64,000 bases of DNA from Cryptomeria japonica (taxonomy: Eukaryota; Streptophyta; Pinopsida; Cupressales; Cupressaceae), in NCBI RefSeq assembly GCF_030272615.1, contig NC_081410.1:502100442-502164441 (forward strand). Reading direction: 5' to 3'. This document shows positions 11,186 to 20,475 of the stretch, piece by piece. The first letter of the stretch is position 1. Every line of letters starts with the position of its first letter. The position numbers and the translations under genes are program-made. A model generated the notes under the pieces. The model saw only the letters and a program-made list of their open reading frames with translations. It did not search any database and was not told the DNA's origin.

Positions 11186-11632
11186 CTATCTAGTGAGATC
11201 GTCATTATGTTTTGACAGGTTCTCTCTCAGAGATGATGATAATTCAAGATCTAGTTGTAGGTTCTCTTTTTCCTCTCTTTCTGCATTCAAATGCTCATGC
11301 AAGGTAGCATTCTCTCGCTTGATCTTGGCAATATCATTATCTCTTTCTTTGGTGAGATCTGTAGAAGTTCTCCTATCTTCCAGTTCCTGACTCATGTGGA
11401 TAATAAGACCTTCTAACTCTCTCCTTAGATTTAGCTTTTTACTGTTTAGTTTTTCAACTTCCTCAGCTAAAGCATCAATATTCACCTCACCTAAAAAAGT
11501 ATTATCATATATTTCTAATAGTTGTTCAGTTAGCTCTCTTCTTTTTACTTGAGAAGCTTTCAGTTTGATCCTTAGGGTTTCAAGCTCATTCTTACTAGCC
11601 TCAAGCTCTCTAGCCATCTCAAAGTAGCTCAT
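11186..11632 (-). pseudogene. Element C ORF1, N-terminal coiled coil (truncated by element B)
   Basis: Starts MSYFEMARELEASKNEL about 57 bp inside the PBS and runs open for about 149 codons to the edge of element B. Almost the whole stretch is heptad-like and charged (RIKLKASQVKRRELTEQL, NSKKLNLRRELEGLIIHM, QELEDRRTSTDLTKERD). It is clearly homologous to ORF1 of I (KASQAKRREHAEKL, NSNLRKELEGLTIRMCQELENRRK). The knuckle part is cut off. The open frame from 11815 upstream is LTR and PBS read-through, not protein. Confidence 0.8.
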
Positions 11633-11688
11633 ATCTCCAATGATAGCTTTAGAGTTTTCTTCCAAGTGATTAGGCTTTAAAGAAGTTA

Positions 11689-11701
11689 GGCTCTGATACC
11701 A
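11689..11701 (-). other. Primer-binding site of element C
   Basis: Minus-strand TGGTATCAGAGCC adjacent to the LTR, initiator tRNA-Met type. Confidence 0.92.
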
Positions 11702-11703
11702 AT

Positions 11704-12714
11704 TGATGAACTTGTAAAGCATTGAGAGGGGGGGCAAGTGAATTAGTGACTCCAAAATAATATAACAACATCCACAATAAGTAAAATATCCACCATTACA
11801 CAAGTGTTTATACATGGAAAACCCAAATAGATAAAAACCATGGTGAGATGGGACTCACAAGTTAACTATCTGTAGTAATAGATAACTGGGCGGTTAGGGT
11901 CTAAAAAATGCTTTGCTAGGAGCGAATCCTGTTAAAGATCCCAAAGCTTAGTTAAAAGCTACACCTTGTAAAAGGTAGTACCCTGTAAGGAGTAACCTCA
12001 GTGGAGGATTTCTAAATCCAAACTAATGGATTACCTGGCTAGAGGCATTGAACAATGAATCTTGTTAGAGCTTACCCAGTTAGGGGATTTGACTATTGCA
12101 GTGATTAGAAAACAACAAGTGATGTGATCTAGTGATAGCACAAATTTCTTGTATAGATCCTCTTCTACGCACTTAACTCCTTTTTACCAACATACTTTGC
12201 GACTTAACACTTCTACCTTTACAGATAGCATATTATTTTTTCTCATACAAAATAATTCACTGTGATGCCAATATATAGAAATTTTAGATTTCATGTCAGC
12301 CTCTAGAAATCATAACACAATGACCTAGGTGCAGTGTATATGGTCAAGTGATCACAACTCATCACAAAAATACCACCAAATCTTGTCGGTGAGGATAACT
12401 CATCATGACTTGTGATAAATCATCATACAATCAATATTGATTGGAGTTAAACATATAAACTGTTATCCTTGATGCTCCTGTGATAGTCTCCCCTAGATCT
12501 TCATACTGCTGCTGCATTATGTTGATCCACTGGTTGTCTCCTATGCATATACCTATTGTCACCAAGTACCGGTTAGAAATAAACCTCTAGTATACCGGTT
12601 GTAGAATAAACAACTTTGAAGTTACATCGGTAGACAATATGAATATATGTGTGTGTATATGTTTCATCAATGACAACATATGATGAATTCATTACAATCA
12701 TCATCAAGCCAACA
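11704..12714 (-). repeat. 5' LTR of element C
   Basis: A 1,011-bp LTR with minus-strand ends TGTTGGCTTGATG and AAGTTCATCA. Its right flank AATTC would be one half of the target duplication; the other half is outside the window. It carries the G-rich tract (GAGAGGGGGGG) near its right-hand (U5) end like the other family members. Confidence 0.88.
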
Positions 12715-13101
12715 AATTCAACTGGTAACTGAGGCATATGCCTTAGGGGTTAGAAAATTCATTGCAAATCTTGCATTTTCCCCATAAGAGATCTAGAAAG
12801 AGATCTAGAGAGTGGTATTGATCATTGCTAGAGGTTTATTCGGCATAAAACTATGAAACCGACATCTGGTAGGGTGCACCACTAAGCATTTATGACAGTG
12901 ATGAATTAGGGTTTACTCACTGATAAAAAGGGAAAATGGACTCATTTTCATTCACCCAGCACTCGAGAATACCAGAGTGAAGCAAAGGAAAATCACAGGC
13001 AATCAAGAGCGATAAAAGGCATACAAAAGGATTTCCAGTAGTTATTTGAGAAGTAATCAAAATATTTCAACTAGCGACTGCTATCTAGGTATTTCTTTGA
13101 A
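12715..13101 (+). other. ORF1-ORF2 spacer of element D
   Basis: Resembles the spacer of B (GGACTCATTTTCATTCACCCAGCACTC against the B strand CCTCTCATTTCAATTCACCAAGCATCC). It holds a TATA-like GATAAAAAGGGAAAATGG around 12924-12941. No coding sequence was seen. Confidence 0.5.
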
Positions 13102-16100
13102 ATGACATCCAGATCATCATCTACTCCTACTTTAATCATGAATCCCACTATGGTTGAGGTTAAGGATAGGCTTAGACCTAGTTTGAAGGAAGTTCCCCAA
13201 ATTTCTATGAAGGAAGACTCCATTGGCACATTTTCAAGGGTTCCCGATGGCGTGGTTTATGTGGAAGATGTTAGGACATATATTCATTGCACCTTGGAGG
13301 ATTTAGGCACTAAGGAAATCAAGGGATTGTATCAATATGAGATACTAGGCAGCTCCAGAACAATCAAGCTGAAATATCAAATCATTGAAGACCTAAGGTT
13401 AATTAGAATCCTATATATACCAGAATTCAAGGATGAAGTGATTAGATATGTTCTGAGTAGGGTCCATAATGAATTTATCTAGTTGGACCAACCTCATATG
13501 ATAACAAAAGAAGCAATTCAAGCAGTCATCAGCTTACCCAAAGTTGGACAGGAACCGGGAAAGAAGATCTCCAACACTACGGTTGAGAAGCTCACCGACG
13601 CAACTCATGATGGAAGATCGATGAGGGTCAGCACCATCAAAGATATAGATGTGAAATTTGCCAGCATGATCATTGGCTACAAGGTAACTCAATCAATTCA
13701 ATTGAACTTGGTTGCTAGTTCCTATATCCATGTTGCATATCAAATGATAAAGAATAATGAAAAGTTTGAATTGTGTGAATGGTTGAGTTAATTCATATTA
13801 AATCTTGGCACTTGAGATCAAAGGTGTTAAGAAAGGAACATTTTGATTTGGCAATCTTATTGTATGTTTAATGTTGTACTTCATGAATGAGCTATCAGGT
13901 TTGGGAAAGAAACGTCAGGCTCATGACATACTGGTAGGTATGCAAATCAAAGATGCAATCATCGGTCTTGGCAGTAACATGGATGAGAAGCTTTGAGGAT
14001 ACTTTAAAACTTTTTAGGAGAACATGAGATTGAGGGAGCAAATCTCCAAACACATTGTGGATAAATACTCCACTGATATTTGCTTCATGGTAAAAATAGA
14101 TGAGACACTCATGGAAGTAGTGTAACCTAGAACAATATGGGTCACTAAATTGGGGTATGAATTAGATGACAACATCTTGGAGCTATATGATAAAATGTTG
14201 ATTGATTCTCCTTTGGATGATAAGGCTGAACACTTTGGTACTATAGAGGAGAAGGCTCTTGAGGTTAAAATTGGTTTCAATAAGAACAAAGGGAAAAGAA
14301 AATAGAGAAAATGTCTACATTTGTTCAAAATGTAATTCACAAGATAGATATAGAACTAGGTTTTGGATTTAAACCGGTAGATCATCTGGCAATTGCTAGT
14401 GCTCCTATGGTAAAGAGGCCTAAGACTTTCATTTCTTCTATCATGTGTGACTTTGATCCAGAGGATAATCAACCTCTTGCATTTAGAAGGGTATAGAGGA
14501 AGAAAGATGACAAGCCTTCGGTAGAAGAGAAGAAGGTGGAACCAAGGAGGAAGCTAGTAAGAAAAGTAACAACTCCATCCACACCTCCAACAAAGAAGAG
14601 GCAACCTTCTCCATCCTCTCCTACAACCCCCAACAAAAAGAAAAAGAGTGTGATAGATGAAGCAATTGAATTTGGTAATGTTACCATCATCTCCCCAATG
14701 ACTTGTGCAAAATTGATAGATGAGGTAACTAAAGATGGAATCTTGAAGAATGTGTCAAATTTCTATGAAGATTTAGATGATAATGAGCAACATGAAATGG
14801 AAGAAGCAATTTTGTTACATTTAGACACATATAAGAAGGCTTTGGTAGAGATTTTTAAGGAAATTCCTTTATCATTGTATAATAAGTTAGATGCAAGAAG
14901 ATTAGCTGCAATCAGGAGGGACAAAGAAGTAAGTTGAACTTTTGAGTATGTGTGGCTCTATAAATAAGAGGAAATGAAAAGAAGTATAGAAGTTGTAAAT
15001 AGAACAATCTTTAGTAGCAAACCCCGACAAATAAGCTTAATGATGTGTAGAGTCAATGAGATAATAAATGAGACCAAAGATTGTTGGGCTAAATTCTTCC
15101 AAAAGAATTTTGATTTTCTCAATTCTCAAGAAGAATTTGCTAAGGCAACAACTCCCACCATTCCAGACAGATCTAAAGGGAAAGGAATTTTGAGAAGTTT
15201 AGATCAAATTTTGAATGAACCGGCAGTTAAATGTAAAACTAACGAGAGTGTACAAATTAAACCATCAGAGACAACATTTGTACAATCTGAGCAAGGAAAA
15301 ATAGATAATGTATAGTTTACAGATAACATTGTGGATAATACTCCACCGACAGTAACATATACTGCACCAAGTGGTGGAGCCACTAGTACAAAAGAGGATG
15401 AGAAAAGGGATACATCGGGAGAGGATAAGAAAAATGAGACTGATAAGACACCCTATACCATACCGGTAGTTGATTATCTAGCAAAACTTTTGGCAATTGA
15501 CACTTCTCAAGTTGAGAAGAAATCAATCACAAAGATGAGTCCCACAGAGCTAATGATGATGGATAGTCAAAAGATAATGAAGGAAGGATCCAAAGACAAA
15601 GGAATAATAGATCAGTCAATAACAATTTTGCACAAATTAATTCCTGATTGTATGATTGAAAATGAAGCAAGCCCTTCTAACAAGCTTAAGGCATTGACAG
15701 AGCACATATCTAAAAAATTTCAATCATTGTAGTAGATTTCTGATAGGAAAGCACTTGAAAGATTTAATCTGGCCAAGAAAGCCACTTTTGACCAGATTAT
15801 TGAGACAGAGAAGAGGAAGGTTGAAGAGAAACTTATACTTATTGAAAATTATTTGAAATAGTGTACTAACATCTATAGGGTCTATTGTAATATAGAGATT
15901 CTTACATCAAATGTAGATAAGAGGATAAAGGAGTTGCATGAACAGATTGCTAATATTGCTAATTCTTTTGATGGACTAACTTCACTTACAAGATCCATTG
16001 ATGGACAAATTTTGACTTTGGAGAATGAATTTTTTTCTTTAGAAAAGGAAAGAGACAAGATTATTTGGAGAGCAAGAAGTCTCAGAGGTTTGGTGAGTCC

Positions 16101-16311
16101 AAGATTGGATTCACTTGGTGTACATAAGAGGGAATGTATGGATATGCCTATGAAGCCCACAACAACAAAAGTCAGTGAGAAAGAAACCCTTGCACATTTA
16201 CTGAGTGGACTTGTATCCATATCTAAAAAATTCAAAACCTATCGAGATACCTATGTACAATTTCTAGAGAAAGCTTACTTGGATATCTTGAAATTGGTCA
16301 AGCTTTGGTAA
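13102..16311 (+). pseudogene. Element D ORF2: large conserved protein of unknown function
   Basis: The same unrecognised protein as ORF2 of B and I. It starts MTSRSSSTPTLIMNPTMVE and ends ILKLVKLW with TAA, about 1,070 codons. The N-terminal block matches B closely (IGTFSRVPDGVVYVEDVRTY, EVIRYVLSRVHNEFI, FASMIIGYKV). Open pieces at 13102, 13483, 14311, 14536, 14974, 15331 and 15934 share one frame. The stretch 13792-14305 continues in another frame (LGKKRQAHDILVGMQIKDAI-like, matching B), so two compensating indels flank it. Next come a basic proline/serine-rich linker (TPPTKKRQPSPSSPTTPNKKKK region, 14570-14650), a helical block (EEAILLHLDTYKKALVEIF) and a C-terminal coil with LVSPRLDSL. Confidence 0.78.
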
Positions 16312-16512
16312 AGTAATCTGTAATTATTCTTTCAATTATTTCACCAATCTTTGGCATTGATACCAAAGGGGGAGTATATGTATGTGAAAAATATATAGGG
16401 GGAGGGTATCAGACAGAGTATATTGCAAACATGGTCAATCAGCTCGGGGGGAGCATGTTTCAGTTGAACTGACAAGGAATCCATTTTTCACATGAGTGTT
16501 TCCATCAATGCC
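16312..16512 (+). other. 3' untranslated segment of element D
   Basis: Non-coding. Contains two partial polypurine repeats (CAAAGGGGGAG near 16364 and GGGGGAGGGTATC near 16398), probably decoy copies of the functional tract downstream. Confidence 0.5.
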
Positions 16513-16524
16513 AAAGGGGGAGAT
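16513..16524 (+). other. Polypurine tract of element D
   Basis: AAAGGGGGAGAT immediately precedes the 3' LTR, identical to the tracts of H and I. Confidence 0.88.
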
Positions 16525-17446
16525 TGTTGGCAATTGAGACTCATTGGATTCATATGTTGTCATTGATGGCAACCAGATTCTATAGAAGGTATATATCGGC
16601 AAATACTGGCATTTTGAGGCATACACCAATAGATACCAGCATTGGAGTAATCAGGGTCATCACTGACACCAACACCAACACCAACACCGACATCAAACAC
16701 TTCAGTGAAGCTGACATTAGTCTCGGATCTAGAAGCTTTTATTTGTAAAATCATTTTGTAATTATTGTATAGGGTCGACATTGAATATCTTTTGTATTGT
16801 AAGCCGAAATAAGGCATATTGTTTGTAAGGGATATATAAGTCAGTCTATTAGGTCATTTTTAGTGATGACAAGGAAGTAGAACTGTGTAATGTGAAGGAT
16901 ATGTATGGAGGTCATTTGTATGTGAATGTTATATTATGCCATGATCAGTAGATGGTTTGTAAAGCATTCTTGGAGGAAAGGAGATATTGGTAGAAGGGTT
17001 CAGGGTTTATGAACCGATACAAAGTAGAGCTATATAATCAGAACTCTTTTTGGCATTGTAGATGCATTTTGTGAGTTCACCATTACTATTTTATCTCACC
17101 AGAAGATTGTATTCAGTGAGACACTTTTGTGTTGAGCAATGTGCTCTAGGGAGTGTGCCTTCCTACATGTGCAGGCCCCCATGTTATGTAATATATTTCA
17201 TATGGCCAGTGAATTGATATTATGGGTCACAAATCCCATTGTGGTTTTTCTTCTTTGAGGTTTTCCATGTATAAATTCTATGTGTTATGGTGTTCATTCC
17301 TGTGGCTAGTTTATTTACTTCATGTTATATATTTCTTCATTTACCAGTTTATATGTGTATGTTATTAAAAGATAAAATATTGTATTACCGATAGAACACT
17401 AATTCACCCCCCTTCTTAGTGTTCTTGGATTCATTGTATTCCAACA
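16525..17446 (+). repeat. 3' LTR of element D
   Basis: A 922-bp LTR starting TGTTGGCAATTGAGAC and ending GTATTCCAACA. It shares GTCATTGATGGCAACC near its start and the segment TTCCTACATGTGCAGGCCCCCATG with the LTRs of B, F and H. A tract of (ACACCA)-like tandem repeats (ACACCAACACCAACACC) lies at about 16664-16690. Confidence 0.88.
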
Positions 17447-17684
17447 AGAAGAAGTAACCCTAGAAAAACAAGATGTTGTGAAGATGATACAAGGTCTCAC
17501 CAAAATCTGTAGAAATAAGAGATTTTCACTAGTTTTACTCTGCAACTTATGTAGATCTCATTTGATGGATGAAACACACTAAGAGACATATCTAGAACAA
17601 CATGTCAATCAAGAGACACATGTATATCACCCCTTTTCCCATGATTTGCATCTATTTGACATCAATGCCAATTAATTACCAACA
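17447..17684 (-). repeat. 3' LTR of element E, inner fragment
   Basis: Ends TTAATTACCAACA on the plus strand (minus-strand start TGTTGGTAATTAATTGGCATT) and is followed by the purine tract. The rest of the LTR lies left of D and outside the window, so this call rests on the ending and the tract. Confidence 0.65.
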
Positions 17685-17685
17685 A

Positions 17686-17699
17686 TCTCCCTCTTTGGC
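17686..17699 (-). other. Polypurine tract of element E
   Basis: Minus-strand CCAAAGAGGGAGAT, a one-base variant of the tract shared by the copia elements of this window. Confidence 0.7.
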
Positions 17700-17796
17700 A
17701 TTGATTTCAACACTTCTGACTTCTTTCTTCCCTTTGACAACATTGGCAAAGGGATCTGCACATCATGTTAGTAAATCTCCTCTCAAGTGGTAAATC

Positions 17797-17955
17797 TATT
17801 ACAAGTATGGTTGTCGTTGCACCAAAAGATTGACCTATTAATGCCCAATACAACCAATAGAGTTATAGAATCCACAGGAGGCAATTAAGCCATGTCACAA
17901 ACTCGAGATCTACGCTGCACAACACAAGGATACCAAGGGTGCACACCTTGCAACA
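17797..17955 (-). repeat. TRIM left (3') LTR
   Basis: Aligned to 18009-18166 over its whole length (for example ACAAGTATGGTTGTCGTTG against ACAAGTGTGGTTGTCATTG). Ends CACCTTGCAACA followed by the purine tract. Confidence 0.72.
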
Positions 17956-18008
17956 ATCCCCCTAGAAAAAATGAGGGGTTTGACTTGTGACCAAGCTCTA
18001 ATACAACT

Positions 18009-18166
18009 TGTTACAAGTGTGGTTGTCATTGTACCAAAAGATCGACCTATTAATGCCTGATACAACCAATAGACTTATATAATTTATAGGAGGTGATTAA
18101 GCCATGTCACAAACCCAAGCACTGCACTACACAACACAAGGAGACCAAAGATGTTTAACTTGTACA
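18009..18166 (-). repeat. TRIM right (5') LTR
   Basis: Starts TGTTACAAGTGTGG and ends AACTTGTACA, with the PBS directly to its left. Confidence 0.72.
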
Positions 18167-18171
18167 AAGTC

Positions 18172-18462
18172 AGTATAATATAACTGAAGATACTCCTAAA
18201 AGATTCTTAAACCTATACAACAAAGACCTCATCTCCCGGAGAGCTCAACTCTATATTATACATGGTTGACAACCCATCTACAACTCCCCCTATGAAAAAT
18301 TGTTTCCTACTCATCTAAAGTCAATCCACTAGATGAACCATTATTATAATATAAAAAAAGTTCCAATACTACTTATAAAAATTTTAGATCTCCATTGAGA
18401 ACAAGCATGAGGTTCAAGGATAAAAAATGTAAGACACTATTCTCCCCCTGAACTTGAGAACT
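18172..18462 (-). other. 3' untranslated region of element E
   Basis: About 290 bp downstream of the pol stop with no open frame and no recognisable site apart from short pyrimidine runs (CTCCCCCT). Confidence 0.4.
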
Positions 18463-18907
18463 CATAAAACATTTTTATTGAAGGAAGGTGGGGCAACCCC
18501 CAATTTTAGTCCTAGATATTCAAATGTGTCCTTGGGCAGTGGCTTAGTAAAAATGTTTTCCACTTGTTCACTTGTACTTACGTATTCTACTTTGACTTCT
18601 CTCTCTGCAACCTTTTCACTGAAAAAAATGATACTTGATTGCTATGTGCTTTGTCCTAGAATGCATGACAGGGTTCTTGGAGATATATAAGGCACTTCGA
18701 TTATCACATATAATAGAAATAGGATCTGAATTTTTTTCCTAAATATCCTTAAGTGTCTGCTTCATCTATAGTACCTATGAGAAACATGTTGCAGTTGCAA
18801 TGTACTCAGCCTCTCCAGTGGATAGGGAAATTGAGTCCTGCTTCTTCCTATGCCAAGAGACCAACCTATCACCAAGGAAGAGGGCTCCACCACAGGTATT
18901 ATTTCTA
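18463..18907 (-). pseudogene. Element E: copia RNase H domain, C-terminal part
   Basis: The minus-strand translation gives the standard copia RNase H sequence: GGALFLGDRLVSW, then a KKQDSISLST-type segment, ISKNPVMHSRTKHIAIKYHF, VKVEYVSTSEQVENIFTKPL and a terminal KLGVAP followed by TGA near 18463. Scattered stops and at least one frameshift are present. It is joined to the RT end at 19691 if the solo LTR between them is removed. Confidence 0.85.
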
Positions 18908-18912
18908 TCATC

Positions 18913-19685
18913 TATTGGCAAATGCACACTTTATTGAGAAATTGTAGGTGATTTAAGGTATTGTCATTGATGGCAACCTTACAATCCTATGGCACCGACA
19001 GACTCTACACCGATAGATAGTTCACTGACAATGACCAAGATGATTACCGACACCCCAGCTAATACGATTTTGTTTATTGCATAATGTATTTAATTGCAAT
19101 ATCTTTTTGTAAGCCAACATGGCATATTGTAAATAAGACTCATATAAGTATGAGATATTCTAGGATCATTTAGGATATGTGGATATGGTCAGATTATTGT
19201 AGAAGTTTTATGCAAATACTAAGGCAAATTTTGGAGTAAGGTTTATGGTTATTTTATGAGCTTAAACCGGTACTGAACCTCACATAGCAAATGCTAAACT
19301 GAAGCAGTACATGATATTGGATTTTCATAATCCATTTTTGTAAGTCAGTGACACTTCCCTTTTTGCAATTAAGCAGTGAGCTTTAGGTAGTTGGCCTTCC
19401 TGCATGTGCAGACCCCTATTGTAAGTAATATTCATTTATTGGCCAGTGAGTGAATATTGTGGGTCATAAATCGTACCGAGGTTTTTCCCACACCGGGTTT
19501 CCTCGTTAAAAATATTATGTTATGGTGTTCTTTCTATGTTGTGGTTATTGATCTTATTTACTGCATTATTTTTGGTTTACCGATACACTATTTTGGAATG
19601 TAATTTGTTTAATAAGATTAGAAGATTTGTTAACCGGCAAGATACTGATTCACCCCCCCTCTCAGTATCTTTGGGAATCCTATCA
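18913..19685 (+). mobile_element. Element F: solo LTR
   Basis: A single plus-strand LTR of 773 bp with no interior or partner, flanked by a perfect target duplication TCATC (18908-18912 and 19686-19690). It starts TATTGGCAAATGCACAC (aligned with TGTTGGCATTATACAC of B, the TG mutated to TA) and ends GGGAATCCTATCA. It carries the family landmarks GTCATTGATGGCAACC, TTCCTGCATGTGCAGACCCC and the CCCCCCCTCTCAGT tract. A solo LTR is the product of recombination between the two LTRs of one insertion. It splits the RNase H coding sequence of element E. Confidence 0.9.
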
Positions 19686-19690
19686 TCATC

Positions 19691-20209
19691 CACACAACCT
19701 ACCCAATCAACATCACTGTAGGCTTGTAGAGATAAATCACAATTCTTGGGATACCATACGCCATAGTCAAGTGTCCCTTGCAAATATCTAATGATTCTTC
19801 TCACTGCATTGACATGTGATTTTTTTGGAGCTACTTGAAACCATGCAACCATGCACACTACTTGAACTATATTCAATTTAGATGTTGTTAGATACAATAA
19901 ACTTCCAATCCTAGATCTATACAAAGTCTGATCTACATTAGGTGACTCATCATCCTTACTTAGTTCTCATCTTGTCACCATCTAGGTACTAACCAACTTG
20001 CTATCCTCCATTTGTATTTTCTTCAACATATCCTTAGCATACTTGGTTTCAGAGATGAATATGCCCTTATTCAGCTCTGATATTTGCAAACCAAGAAAAT
20101 ATGATAACTCTCTTAGCACTGACAACTCAAATTCGAACTGCATTTGATTAGAAAACTTTTAGCATAGGACATCCTTATTTGTTGCACAAATGATATCATG
20201 TACATATAC
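19691..20209 (-). pseudogene. Element E: copia RT C-terminus and RNase H start
   Basis: The minus strand encodes the RT end: YVHDIICATNKD (the catalytic YVDD motif of the family, second position His here), ELSYFLGLQISELNKGIFI-like, TKYAKDMLKKIQME, then LYRSRIGSLLYLT, RRIIRYLQGTLDYGVWYP and the RNase H beginning SDVDWVGCVDD. Stops and small indels break it. Element G cuts it at 20209, just N-terminal to the catalytic motif. Confidence 0.87.
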
Positions 20210-20475
20210 TATAGACACCTAAAAATGTCTCATTAATCCTACACTAATTATTTGTCTATTTAATTAAGTAATTATTTAATTATTTGATTAAATTAACTAT
20301 TCTTCTAATCATCACCCTTGAACACTTCTAATTATTCTATTTCTATTCTCAAATCATTTTAATCAGTTAACCATATCTCAATTATTTAATTAATTATGAC
20401 CTTTTCCTTAGTTAAATAATCTTTATTATTTAATTAATTCTATTTCCTAAGTTTAAATTATTTAAATTAATTAAC
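20210..20475 (+). repeat. 5' LTR of element G, portion matched to the 3' copy
   Basis: Aligns with 48396-48669, up to where K breaks the 3' copy (for example TTAATTAAGTAATTATTTAATTATTTGATTAAATTAAC). The LTR runs further right, but its end and the PBS could not be placed with confidence. The sequence is very AT-rich with many TTAATTAA words. Confidence 0.85.

Larger units (their letters stand above)
11186..12714 (-). mobile_element. Element C: 5' end of a pol-less LTR retrotransposon
   Basis: Only the 5' LTR (11704-12714), PBS (11689-11701) and start of ORF1 lie in the window. Element B interrupts it at 11185, and its remainder must lie left of base 1. The LTR ends ATTCATC-like as in element I (minus-strand TTCATCA next to the PBS), so C is closer to I than to B. 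The sequence to its right (12715 onward) is the interior of D, so C is inserted in D. Confidence 0.85.
12715..17446 (+). mobile_element. Element D: 3' part of a plus-strand pol-less LTR retrotransposon
   Basis: It contains the ORF1-ORF2 spacer, ORF2 (13102-16311), a purine tract and a complete 3' LTR (16525-17446). Its 5' LTR, PBS and ORF1 are absent because element C interrupts it at 12714, and they should lie left of the window. It is inserted in the 3' LTR of element E. The flank after the LTR is AGAAG. Confidence 0.85.
17797..18166 (-). mobile_element. TRIM (terminal-repeat retrotransposon in miniature), 370 bp
   Basis: Two direct repeats of about 158 bp (17797-17955 and 18009-18166) flank only 53 bp. 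Between them are a degenerate PBS (minus-strand TTGTATTAGAGCTTGG, compare TGGTATCAGAGC) beside the right repeat and a purine tract (minus-strand AGGGGGAT) beside the left repeat. The right repeat starts TGTTACAAG on the plus strand and the left has TATTACAAG; both end in CA-type sequence. Flanks AAATC (17792-17796) and AAGTC (18167-18171) match at 4 of 5 bases, consistent with an aged target duplication. It has no coding capacity. The alternative is a tandem duplication in element E, which would not explain the PBS, PPT and TSD. Confidence 0.72.
17447..20209 (-). mobile_element. Element E: decayed Ty1/copia element, 3' half
   Basis: The oldest layer visible. It consists of part of its 3' LTR (17447-17684), a purine tract, an untranslated region that received a TRIM, and the end of copia pol on the minus strand (18463-18907 and 19691-20209), split by solo LTR F. 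D interrupts its LTR on the left. G interrupts its RT on the right, so the rest of its pol, gag and 5' LTR should lie beyond the right edge of the window. Confidence 0.8.
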
